DNA of 22,239 bases from SFTH01 sp963643985 (GCA_963643985.1 CAVINP010000026.1:1-22239), one strand, 5' to 3'; shown: positions 1 through 7,001, counted from the first letter of the stretch. Program-made: numbers and translations. The notes: a model not told the origin generated them from the letters alone.

Positions 1-75
1 CGCGTGAGCGGTGGTGGGGTTGGTCAATCCCCCAGGTTTCCGTGAAGAACCATTTGTTTCCCCTTTTATGCGCAA

Positions 76-118
76 AAACCGCCGGTCACGGGCAAATTAC
101 ACCCATGACCGACGGTTT
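76..118 (-). terminator. Rho-independent terminator of the dnaK-larC operon
   Basis: Arms at 76-92 and 102-118 form a 17-bp stem with a 9-nt loop. Read as minus-strand RNA all 17 positions pair, two of them as G-U, and the stem is followed by a run of five U. Read as plus-strand RNA the same two positions become A-C mismatches and there is no U tract. This asymmetry shows that the structure serves minus-strand transcription. It lies about 190 nt past the larC stop codon, with no gene in between. Confidence 0.8.
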
Positions 119-147
119 ATCGGTTTGATAAACATTCAGACGATCTC

Positions 148-190
<43 letters not shown>

Positions 191-224
191 GGGTAGCGGT
201 TTCTGCCATGTCTGTCAAGTCTCC

Positions 225-297
225 CTTGCAAAACAGTCACGTCATGTACGTTAATTTGTTAATTTATATTTTACCATAACATGACGCGATTTGCAAG
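225..297. repeat. Interrupted inverted repeat with AT-rich loop
   Basis: Positions 225-232 pair with 290-297 (cttgcaaa/tttgcaag), and 240-247 pair with 279-286 (cgtcatgt/acatgacg). A 7/3-nt internal loop separates the two blocks and a 31-nt AT-rich loop closes them. No U tract follows on either strand, so it is not a standard terminator. It could be a 3' RNA structure of larC, a divergent operator, or a remnant of a small palindromic element. Confidence 0.5.
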
Positions 298-311
298 CAC
301 AAAATGACGTT

Positions 312-1547
312 TTATGTCTTTTTGATTGAATCCAGTATTTCGCTCAGACTCTTGCCGCTCTCGTCGGCAAGTTTCCGGACGGAATCGTACTCCGCTTTTC
401 TCTTGGTAATGCCGTCAAAGCAGGCTGTCTTGAACATAACATCTCCGTAGGGCGAGTGCACGGTCTCACTGCCGCGCTCAAGCGTTGTGCGCCTCATGCG
501 CTGCATGCGCACACCGAGCGTCGTGGTGTGGCGCAGCATGGTGTCCGTGATCTTCGGCTCGTCCTGCGGCTTGCAGAGGGCGGAAAGTTTCACGGCGGGG
601 CGGTTCTTTTTCATCTGTATGGGCGTAAAATACACGTCCAGTGCGCCCGCTTCGAACAGCTTTTCCATGGCGTAGCCCAGGGCCTCACCGCTCATATCAT
701 CCAGATTGCAGGCGATTTCAGTAACTTCGTCCGCATTGTCGTCCGTCTCGCCCAGCATGGCCCGCACGCAATTGGCGGTGTCGAATTCCTTCATGCCCAT
801 GCCGCAGCCGATGACGCTGACGCGCATCATGGGGCGCTGTTCGTAGGCATCCGCGAAGTGACGGATCAGTGCCGCACCCGTGGGCGTGAGCAGTTCTCCG
901 CGCACGCGACCGGCGTAGCTCGGCAGATCGCGCAGCAGGTAGGCCGTGGCAGGTGTCGGAACGGGCAATATACCGTGCATGCAGTGTACCTCACCGAAAC
1001 CCGTGCACAGTGGCGATGCGATCACGCGATCGGGCGCAATCAGGTGCATCAGCAGGCAGACGGCGCTGATGTCGGCAATCGCGTCCATCATGCCGACTTC
1101 GTGAAAATGAATGCTCCCGATCTCGCTGCCGTGGGCGTGCGACTCGGCCTCTGCGATCAGCTGATAGACGGCCATAACATCATCCTTGACACTCTGCGGA
1201 AGCCTTGTCTGCATGACGATGTCGCGCACCTCGTGAAGCCCCGCATGGTGATGGTGCTCATGATGATGTTCGTGGTTGTGATCATGGTCGTGGTCATGAA
1301 GGTGATGCTCGTGTTCATGCGGCATCACGTCGTGCACGATCTCTTCCTCACCGTTGATCAAAACCGACATATGCGTGCCGACTATGCCGCAGCTCGACCT
1401 TGTCTCACGGCGCATCTCAAGCCCAGGCAGACCGCAGGCGTTCATCTGCGCGACAAAGGCACCCGGATCGGGCAGAAGCTCACTCAGCGCTGCGGTAAGC
1501 ATATCCCCTGCCGCGCCCATATTGCATTCGAGATAGAGAACTTTCAT
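312..1547 (-). CDS. larC: Nickel-pincer cofactor biosynthesis protein LarC
   Basis: LarC (TIGR00299/DUF111 family) is a CTP-dependent nickel insertase. It puts Ni into pyridinium-3,5-bisthiocarboxylic acid mononucleotide, the cofactor of lactate racemase and related LarA enzymes. The 411-residue protein begins with the family hallmark MKVLYLECNMGAAGDM. It has the HFHEVGxxDAIADI motif and a C-terminal half beginning NLDDMSGEALG. Residues 77-101 form a His-rich loop with 16 His in 25 positions, a presumed Ni reservoir. In lactobacilli larC is split into larC1/larC2 joined by programmed frameshifting; here it is a single continuous frame. No larA, larB or larE is in the window. It is the last gene of the operon, 9 nt after surE. 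Family assignment is firm; which LarA homologue it serves is unknown. Confidence 0.93.
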   Translation of the reverse strand: MKVLYLECNMGAAGDMLTAALSELLPDPGAFVAQMNACGLPGLEMRRETRSSCGIVGTHMSVLINGEEEIVHDVMPHEHEHHLHDHDHDHNHEHHHEHHHHAGLHEVRDIVMQTRLPQSVKDDVMAVYQLIAEAESHAHGSEIGSIHFHEVGMMDAIADISAVCLLMHLIAPDRVIASPLCTGFGEVHCMHGILPVPTPATAYLLRDLPSYAGRVRGELLTPTGAALIRHFADAYEQRPMMRVSVIGCGMGMKEFDTANCVRAMLGETDDNADEVTEIACNLDDMSGEALGYAMEKLFEAGALDVYFTPIQMKKNRPAVKLSALCKPQDEPKITDTMLRHTTTLGVRMQRMRRTTLERGSETVHSPYGDVMFKTACFDGITKRKAEYDSVRKLADESGKSLSEILDSIKKT

Positions 1548-1556
1548 TTATTTTCG

Positions 1557-2807
1557 TCAATCCTTTGCTGTATCGTCGAGGGGCACAGCCTTGGCCAGGC
1601 TTCTGTTGGTGTAGCGTTTGTCGCCCGTCACCTCGCGCACAAGACTGATCCAGTCCGGCAGCGTGACGGTCTCGGCGGCATCGTCCAATTCCACCTCGAG
1701 TGTGGCCCTGTCCTGCCAGAAATCATAGATGTCGATTTCGAGCATATGTTTCTGCCGCGGTATGCGGTAGCGGCGCTTGCGGATGACATTTCGGGTCCGA
1801 TCCGCCTCAAGGCACAGCTTTTCATATTCCTCGGCGGAAATCTCGTGCTCATTTTCAATGCACGTCATGGCATCGATGCGCTGCTTCTGCGTGTAGTAAC
1901 AGCGTGTCTCGCCCTTTTCGACCAGTTTGCGAAGCCTGCGCGTGGCACCGTCGGCAGCGTTTTCCAGATACAGCTGCTCGATATCCCAGATTTGGCAGCC
2001 GGGCTGTGAACGCAGAAAGGCTTCGTCGGGCATACGGATCAGGTATTTGCGTTCGATTTCAAGATCGTTCAGCTGCTTGGCAAGCGTCTCCGGATCAGGC
2101 TGTTTTTCAGCAAGCACATTTCTCGTCAGCACGGACAGAGATGCGTAGCCCGCGTTGCAGACGCTGAGATCCGAGTTTTCATCCGTCTCGGGCATTGTGT
2201 CGACATCACGGTCGAGCACATAGCCGCCGTCCTGCAACTTGTACTTCGGGGGAAATATGTATTCGTTGGAGATCGTCGCAGCGCGAATGCCACGCACCTC
2301 GCCCTCCGGCACATTCAGGTTGTAGATCTCGCCCAGCGGCAGGGGATTTTGCATCATCCACTCTGCCAGCTTTATGCCGTAGCGTGCGGCCGTTTCATAG
2401 CCGTCATCGCGATAGGCGCAGAGCGAAACCGCAGCAGCGGGAAAGCCGCAGAGCGAGCCTTCCATGGCCGCGCCGACCGTGCCGGAATAGAGTATTGCCG
2501 CGCCGCGGTTCGAGCCGCGGTTGATGCCGCTCAGGACGCAGTCCGGCCTGTCATCCGAAAGCAGGTACAGGCCCAGCCGCACGCAGTCCGCAGGTGTGCC
2601 GTCCACGGCGTAGGCGGGGATGCCGTCAGGGTACTCCACCTGCCTGACATGAAGCTGTGCATCGAGCGTCGCGGAATGGCCTGCGGCACTGCGCTGGCGA
2701 TCGGGCGCGAACAGCGTGACGCGATGTCCCGCCGCCTTGGCTGCACAGGCAAGCGCGCGAATGCCGGGTGCGAAAATACCGTCGTCATTTGACATAAGAA
2801 TATGCAT
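1557..2807 (-). CDS. surE: SurE 5'/3'-nucleotidase fused to a CYTH (triphosphate tunnel) domain
   Basis: The protein has 416 residues against about 250 for ordinary SurE. Residues 1 to about 230 are SurE, a metal-dependent nucleoside monophosphate phosphatase that in E. coli also has exopolyphosphatase activity. It keeps NDDG (D8, D9), S40 and the SGINRGSN motif with N96. Residues from about 247 to 410 are a CYTH domain: the ExExK signature (E250, E252, K254 in LEIERKYL), then basic and acidic tunnel strands (TRRLRK, IRKRRYRI, LEIDIYDF, LEVEL) and GDKRYTNRSLA. CYTH members are inorganic triphosphatases, thiamine triphosphatases or class IV adenylate cyclases. I chose the ATG at 2807 because AAGGGAGA stands 8 nt before it and the SurE fold begins there; a longer in-frame extension would run into the upstream gene. 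The joint substrate is an inference, perhaps polyphosphate or nucleoside triphosphates. Confidence 0.9.
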   Translation of the reverse strand: MHILMSNDDGIFAPGIRALACAAKAAGHRVTLFAPDRQRSAAGHSATLDAQLHVRQVEYPDGIPAYAVDGTPADCVRLGLYLLSDDRPDCVLSGINRGSNRGAAILYSGTVGAAMEGSLCGFPAAAVSLCAYRDDGYETAARYGIKLAEWMMQNPLPLGEIYNLNVPEGEVRGIRAATISNEYIFPPKYKLQDGGYVLDRDVDTMPETDENSDLSVCNAGYASLSVLTRNVLAEKQPDPETLAKQLNDLEIERKYLIRMPDEAFLRSQPGCQIWDIEQLYLENAADGATRRLRKLVEKGETRCYYTQKQRIDAMTCIENEHEISAEEYEKLCLEADRTRNVIRKRRYRIPRQKHMLEIDIYDFWQDRATLEVELDDAAETVTLPDWISLVREVTGDKRYTNRSLAKAVPLDDTAKD

Positions 2808-2839
2808 CCGTATGATCTCCCTTGAAGAATTCTCGATCG

Positions 2840-3247
2840 TCAGGCCTTCTGCTTGAACTGATGATGGCACTTGCCGCAGGTAACCGTCACTTCGCCGACC
2901 TTGCGCGGCAGACGCAGGCGGGATTTGCACTCCGGGCAGCGGAAATACTTGAAGCGCCGTGCATTCTTGAGGCGAACAAAGAACTGGCCGACGTTGGTCT
3001 TGAAATTGCGCGTGAACTTCAGATAGGCCGCGTTCTCCTCGCTGCGCTTTGCGTTGTTGCGTGAGAACATGCGAAACAGTGTCCAGCAGTAGGCAATCAG
3101 ACCCAGCCAGTAAAAGACGGCGATCTTGGTGATGGACGTGAGCAGCGACAGGACAAGACCCAGAACCAGAGTAGCCAGTGAAAGCTGATCCGAACCGTGA
3201 CGGCCCGTCATAAAGTTACGAAGACTGTTTTTGAATTTCTGCCACAT
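2840..3247 (-). CDS. Small membrane protein with C-terminal zinc ribbon
   Basis: I do not recognise a named family. The 135-residue protein has a basic N-terminus, then two hydrophobic helices at about 20-38 and 41-60, then a basic linker (about 61-100). It ends in a zinc-ribbon-like knuckle pair, CPEC (C104, C107) and CGKC (C124, C127), followed by HH. The order suggests a hairpin in the membrane with a cytosolic metal-binding tail. A GGGAG ribosome site precedes the ATG. It starts 24 nt after the J-domain gene and lies 32 nt before surE, so it is co-transcribed with the chaperone genes. A membrane anchor or adaptor for the J-protein/DnaK pair is possible but is only inferred from position. 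Confidence 0.75.
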   Translation of the reverse strand: MWQKFKNSLRNFMTGRHGSDQLSLATLVLGLVLSLLTSITKIAVFYWLGLIAYCWTLFRMFSRNNAKRSEENAAYLKFTRNFKTNVGQFFVRLKNARRFKYFRCPECKSRLRLPRKVGEVTVTCGKCHHQFKQKA

Positions 3248-3271
3248 GATAATAACTCCCTTCCGATCCGA

Positions 3272-4021
3272 TTATCTGAATCCACCGCCGTAGTAGCCGC
3301 CACCATAGCCGCCGCCGCAGCTGCCGCAGCAGCAATTGCACAGAAGCGATGTCAGGCAGCACAGCATCAGCGGATTATTGCATATGAACTGCTGGGCGTT
3401 AAAGCCGCTGCCGGACTCCCGATAATGGTTGTTGCGCCCTTCAATACGTGCCAGCAGTGCCTGATATTCGAAGTTGTCGGGCTGCATGGTCGCGGCCTGA
3501 CGGGCATAATTGAGTGCGGCGACGCGGTTGCCGAGCCCCAGGTTGGCCTGCGCACACAGAAAATACCATTCTGCGCTGCGCTCGGTCACATTGTTGAGCG
3601 TATTCAGCGCCTCACGGTATTGCCCCATGCGGATATAACTGCGGGCGGAAGTCATTCTGGGGTCTGCGGAATAGCTGCTTTGGCGCTGACCACCGTAGCC
3701 ATAGGATGAACCGCCGCCGTAGCCGTAGGACGAGCCGCCGTAGCCGTAGGACGAGCCGCCGTAGCCGTAGGACGAGCCGCCGTAGCCGTAGGACGAACCG
3801 CCGTAGCCGCTCTGGCTGCCGCCTGTAGAGGATGTGCCGTCGCGGCGCATCTTCATGATGGTGGAATACGCCTCGTTCACTTCCTTCATGTGCGCCTCGG
3901 CCTCGGCAGAGCCGTTGTTGACATCCGGATGATATTTCTTGGCCAGTGTACGGTAGGCCTTTTTGATTTCATCCTCTGAAGCGTTATGCGAAACGCCCAG
4001 CACGCTGTAGGGATCCTGCAT
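3272..4021 (-). CDS. J-domain co-chaperone with Gly/Tyr/Ser-rich low-complexity region and Cys-rich tail
   Basis: The protein has 249 residues. Residues 1-60 are a J domain, which stimulates Hsp70 ATPase, with the diagnostic HPD at 31-33. Residues 72-116 are a low-complexity tract of YGYGGSS units. Residues 122-195 look like two TPR-type helical hairpins (GQYREALN, GNRVAALNYARQA). Residues 214-235 are hydrophobic and Cys-rich, with nine Cys in 22 positions, and the last 14 residues are Gly/Tyr. It lacks the zinc-finger and substrate-binding domains of canonical DnaJ, so it is not the general dnaJ. The ATG at 4021 shares one base with the TAA of the upstream gene (TAATG) and has AAAGGAG in front, which implies translational coupling. 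The likely partner is the DnaK encoded two genes upstream. Confidence 0.88.
   Translation of the reverse strand: MQDPYSVLGVSHNASEDEIKKAYRTLAKKYHPDVNNGSAEAEAHMKEVNEAYSTIMKMRRDGTSSTGGSQSGYGGSSYGYGGSSYGYGGSSYGYGGSSYGYGGGSSYGYGGQRQSSYSADPRMTSARSYIRMGQYREALNTLNNVTERSAEWYFLCAQANLGLGNRVAALNYARQAATMQPDNFEYQALLARIEGRNNHYRESGSGFNAQQFICNNPLMLCCLTSLLCNCCCGSCGGGYGGGYYGGGFR
3693..3809. repeat. 21-bp tandem repeat coding the YGYGGSS tract
   Basis: Four consecutive 21-bp units at 3717-3737, 3738-3758, 3759-3779 and 3780-3800 are identical except for one base in the last. A degenerate 24-bp unit precedes them (3693-3716) and a 9-bp partial unit follows. The near-identity at DNA level points to recent expansion and makes the copy number likely to vary between strains without changing frame. 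Confidence 0.93.
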
Positions 4022-4857
4022 TATTGTGCTCCTTTGTTCTTTCGGGACTGAATGTAGCCGTATTTCGCCCACACGCCGGAATAAAGTATGTTGCGTATCA
4101 GATCGGCATCCTTGACAATCGGCAGTCGCTCAAATGCTTCGGCGCAGTCGGCCATCATCATGGTCAGACCGCTCTTGCACACTTCCTCAAAATCGCTCTG
4201 GTCGCGCAGATCTTTGAGCGGATTGTACTTTCTGTGCTTTATGTCCGAATCCAGATCGTCATAGGCATCCATGAAGTAGATGAAGCGCCCCAGCCCCGCA
4301 CCCATTTCATAGAGATCGTGCGCAAAATAGTCATCGGGTTTCGGGCAAAAGAGCCGCCCCATGACCTCGCCGGTCAGATTCATGGGCAGGTCGATCTGAT
4401 CGCAGCCCTCATTTTCCAACTTGGCGATGCCTTGCATCCATGCTTCGATTGCAGCGCACTTCTCGGGAATGCGCTCCTGCACCTTCCGGTACGCGGAATG
4501 CAGCAGCCCCTTCGCAGCCGCGAATGCAGGGTTGTGATCGTCCTGCCAGTTGTCGGCACACTTGTGATACGCGAGCGCCACGTTGACATCTGCCGCATAG
4601 GCCGTCATCTCGGTAAACGCATAGGGATGTGCTTTGACCGGGTGCGGCAGGCAGCGCTCCGTGCCCTGCTCTTCCGCGGGTTCGTAGAGCGCGGAGAGCA
4701 CGAGCGCCAGAAACGTCATGTCATAGCTCAGAGTAAAGCGCCCGAGCTGGCCGTAGCGCTGATGCAGCACATGGCACATGCCGCAATACAGCGACCTGAA
4801 GCGCGTCTGCTGATCCTCGGTGAGGGTTTTGCAGTTGGTAATGACATAGCCGAACAT
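4021..4857 (-). CDS. DUF5685 family protein
   Basis: The 278-residue protein is predicted to be soluble and mostly helical, and matches the uncharacterised DUF5685 family of Clostridia. Recognisable landmarks are the N-terminal RSLYCGMCHVLHQRYG block (Cys25, Cys28), YDMTFLALVL, an Asp/His/Cys block YHKCADNWQDD at 97-107, and DAYDDLDSDIKHRKYNPL at 197-214. Two Asp-rich helices facing each other recall the metal-binding motifs of all-alpha isoprenoid synthases, but I cannot show homology. A strong GGGGAGG site precedes the ATG. A TATAAT-like hexamer lies at 4899-4904 in the 71-nt gap after dnaK, without a good -35. Its stop overlaps the start of the J-domain gene. Pairing with a J-protein gene appears conserved in related genomes from memory; molecular function is unknown. 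Confidence 0.82.
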   Translation of the reverse strand: MFGYVITNCKTLTEDQQTRFRSLYCGMCHVLHQRYGQLGRFTLSYDMTFLALVLSALYEPAEEQGTERCLPHPVKAHPYAFTEMTAYAADVNVALAYHKCADNWQDDHNPAFAAAKGLLHSAYRKVQERIPEKCAAIEAWMQGIAKLENEGCDQIDLPMNLTGEVMGRLFCPKPDDYFAHDLYEMGAGLGRFIYFMDAYDDLDSDIKHRKYNPLKDLRDQSDFEEVCKSGLTMMMADCAEAFERLPIVKDADLIRNILYSGVWAKYGYIQSRKNKGAQ

Positions 4858-4928
4858 GCGTCTGCGCCTCCCCGACAGATTTTCAAAAACGCTCTTCGAT
4901 TATACAGCAGCATTGTTAAGGATCACAC

Positions 4929-6713
4929 TTACTGAGCGTTATCGTCGTCTTTTTTGTACTCGACATCGTACACGCCGTCATCCTGATTTGGTGCGGCATC
5001 GCTCCAGACCGACTGCCCTGCGGCGCTCAACGCACGCTCCAGCTCCGTGCAGGACGTACGCACGGCGTTGGGATCCTTGCTCTTGAGTGCGTGCCTGGCA
5101 TCCTTCACCAGGGCGGACATGCGCTGCCTGTCTTCGCGGTTCAGCTTCTTCATCACGCTTTCCGCCTGATAGATCAGGTTGTCCACACGGTTTTGCATCT
5201 CGGCCTCGTCCTTGCGCCTGGCATCCTCGGCCGCATAGGTCTGAGCATCACGGATGGCACGGTTGATGTCCTCCTGACTCATGTTGGAGGAACTCGTGAT
5301 GGTGATGTTCTGCTGACGGCCGGTACCCAGGTCACGCGCGGAGACGTTCACGATGCCGTTGGCATCGATGGAGAACGTCACCTCGATCTGCGGCACGCCG
5401 CGCAGCGCTCTGCGGATGCCGTCCAGACGGAAGCGTCCCAGTTCACGGTTCTGAGAGGCGATCGGTCGCTCGCCCTGAAGCACATGCACCTCCACGGCCG
5501 TCTGGAAGCTGGCAGCGGTGGAGAAAATCTGGCTGCGCTGTATCGGTATGGACGAGTTGCGTTCGATGATCTTCGTGAATACGTCACCGACCGTTTCGAT
5601 ACCCAGCGAAAGCGGTGTGACATCCAGCAGCAACAGACTGCGCACATCGCCGCCCATGACACCGGCCTGCAGTGCCGCGCCCATGGCAACGCATTCGTCG
5701 GGGTTGATCCCCTTGAACGGCTCCTTGCCGGTGAAACGCTTAACGGCTTCCTGCACGGCGGGAATGCGGCTCGAGCCGCCCACCAGCAACACCTTGGACA
5801 GGTCGGAGGGCTTCAGCCCCGAATCCGCCATGGCCTGCTGTACCGGACCCATCGTCATGTCCACCAGATGCTGCGTCAGTTCATCGAACTTGGCACGGCT
5901 GAGTGTCGTCTCCATATGAAGCGGGCCATTGCGGTTGGCAGTCAGGAAGGGCAGGTTGATATTGGCCACGGTGATGCCGGACAGTTCGATCTTTGCCTTT
6001 TCGGCAGCCTCGCGCACGCGCTGCATGGCGGTTGGATCCTTGCGCAGGTCAATCTTGTTTTCCTGTTTGAAAGCGTCAACAAGGTAATCCACGATGCACT
6101 GGTCGAAATCGTCGCCGCCCAGTCGGTTGTTGCCTGCCGTGGCGAGCACCTCGATGACATCGGAATTGATATCGAGAATCGAAACATCGAAGGTGCCGCC
6201 GCCCAGGTCATACACCATGATTTTCTGCGGCTCTTCCTTGTCGACGCCGTAGGCCAGCGCCGCCGCGGTCGGCTCATTGATGATGCGCTTGACCTCCAGC
6301 CCCGCGATCTTACCGGCATCCTTGGTGGCCTGGCGCTGTGCATCACTGAAGTAGGCAGGGACGGTGATGACGGCTTCGGTCACCTTTTCGCCGACGTAGG
6401 CTTCTGCATCCGTCTTCAGCTTTTGCAGTATCATTGCCGAAATTTCCTGCGGGGTGTATTTTTTTCCATCTATGTTGACCTTGTAATCACTGCCCATCTC
6501 GCGTTTGATCGAGCTGATCGTGCGCTCGCTGTTGGTGACAGCCTGACGCTTAGCCACCTGGCCCACCAAGCGTTCGCCGTTCTTGGAGAAGGCGACGACG
6601 GACGGCGTAGTTCTGGCTCCCTCCGAATTCGGAATAACGACAGGCTCGCCGCCCTCGATGACGGCCACACAGGAATTCGTGGTGCCAAGATCAATGCCTA
6701 TAACTTTGGACAT
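4929..6713 (-). CDS. dnaK: Hsp70 chaperone DnaK
   Basis: DnaK is an ATP-driven foldase that binds exposed hydrophobic peptides. The 594-residue protein has the N-terminal ATPase signature GIDLGTTNSC (6-15), the DLGGGTFDVS phosphate motif, LLVGGSSRIPAVQ, the linker LLLLDVTPLSLGIET, and a beta-sandwich with GERPIASQN and GRFRLDGI. The helical lid and acidic tail are shorter than in B. subtilis (611 aa) or E. coli (638 aa). The start at 6713 is fixed by CGGAGGAGA just upstream and by the conserved MSKVIGIDLG; an in-frame extension upstream has no homology. There is no hrcA, grpE or classical dnaJ beside it. It heads an operon with DUF5685 and an atypical J-protein, so it may be a second, specialised DnaK or a relocated housekeeping copy. 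Confidence 0.95.
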   Translation of the reverse strand: MSKVIGIDLGTTNSCVAVIEGGEPVVIPNSEGARTTPSVVAFSKNGERLVGQVAKRQAVTNSERTISSIKREMGSDYKVNIDGKKYTPQEISAMILQKLKTDAEAYVGEKVTEAVITVPAYFSDAQRQATKDAGKIAGLEVKRIINEPTAAALAYGVDKEEPQKIMVYDLGGGTFDVSILDINSDVIEVLATAGNNRLGGDDFDQCIVDYLVDAFKQENKIDLRKDPTAMQRVREAAEKAKIELSGITVANINLPFLTANRNGPLHMETTLSRAKFDELTQHLVDMTMGPVQQAMADSGLKPSDLSKVLLVGGSSRIPAVQEAVKRFTGKEPFKGINPDECVAMGAALQAGVMGGDVRSLLLLDVTPLSLGIETVGDVFTKIIERNSSIPIQRSQIFSTAASFQTAVEVHVLQGERPIASQNRELGRFRLDGIRRALRGVPQIEVTFSIDANGIVNVSARDLGTGRQQNITITSSSNMSQEDINRAIRDAQTYAAEDARRKDEAEMQNRVDNLIYQAESVMKKLNREDRQRMSALVKDARHALKSKDPNAVRTSCTELERALSAAGQSVWSDAAPNQDDGVYDVEYKKDDDNAQ

Positions 6714-6908
6714 ACTATCTCCTCCGGTGCTGATTTGAAACCGTTGACGCGCTGCAACTAAAACTCCTTTTTGCAGTGTAGACATTCTACAGCCGGTACA
6801 TCAACTGAATTTAAATTTGACTGCGACAAATGTATTTATGGAATATTTAAGACTTTAAATAATTTCGAAATATTTCTGAAACAACAATCCGAAGTCGGTA
6901 TCTATAGT

Positions 6909-6937
6909 ACCTTGTCCGTGGATATTTCGGATAAGGT
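6909..6937. promoter_or_regulatory. Dyad with CIRCE-like geometry upstream of dnaK
   Basis: The arms accttgtccg (6909-6918) and cggataaggt (6928-6937) are inverted repeats matching at 9 of 10 positions, separated by exactly 9 nt. The HrcA operator CIRCE has 9-bp arms and a 9-nt spacer, but its sequence (TTAGCACTC) is different. The dyad lies about 195 nt before the dnaK start. On the minus strand the one mismatch is A-C and no U tract follows, which argues against a terminator and for a protein-binding site. Role inferred. Confidence 0.45.
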
Positions 6938-6971
6938 CTGTGGATTATCATTGGACTCAAGACATAATGAA

Positions 6972-7001
6972 GCCGTGCCCCACGCGCAGGTAGGGCACGG
7001 C
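6972..7001 (-). terminator. Probable terminator of the nadD-cmpB operon
   Basis: A perfect 9-bp GC-rich stem (gccgtgccc 6972-6980, gggcacggc 6993-7001) with a 12-nt loop stands 16 nt past the stop of the upstream gene. On the minus strand it is followed by TTCATTATGT, a poor U tract, so termination may be partial and some transcription could run into dnaK. Confidence 0.5.

Noticed and set aside
16..32. Small GC-rich hairpin at the left edge
   Set aside because: The stem is short with a bulge and no U tract on either strand.
456..2009. A 517-codon plus-strand frame opposite larC and surE
   Set aside because: It spans the border of two real genes, has no ribosome site, and contains a Met/Val-rich run that is simply the complement of the LarC His-rich loop.
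2808..2930. N-terminal extension of SurE by 41 residues
   Set aside because: It would overlap the zinc-ribbon gene by 91 nt and has no homology to SurE. The ATG at 2807 has a good ribosome site.
4888..4940. Possible terminator or promoter between dnaK and DUF5685
   Set aside because: The 7-bp arms (aacgctc/gagcgtt) have a 39-nt loop, although T residues follow. The TATAAT at 4899-4904 lacks a -35. Each is too weak to call; at most a partial attenuator or an internal promoter.
5091..6761. A 556-codon plus-strand frame opposite dnaK
   Set aside because: The minus strand is unmistakably dnaK. Long frames opposite dnaK are a known annotation trap.
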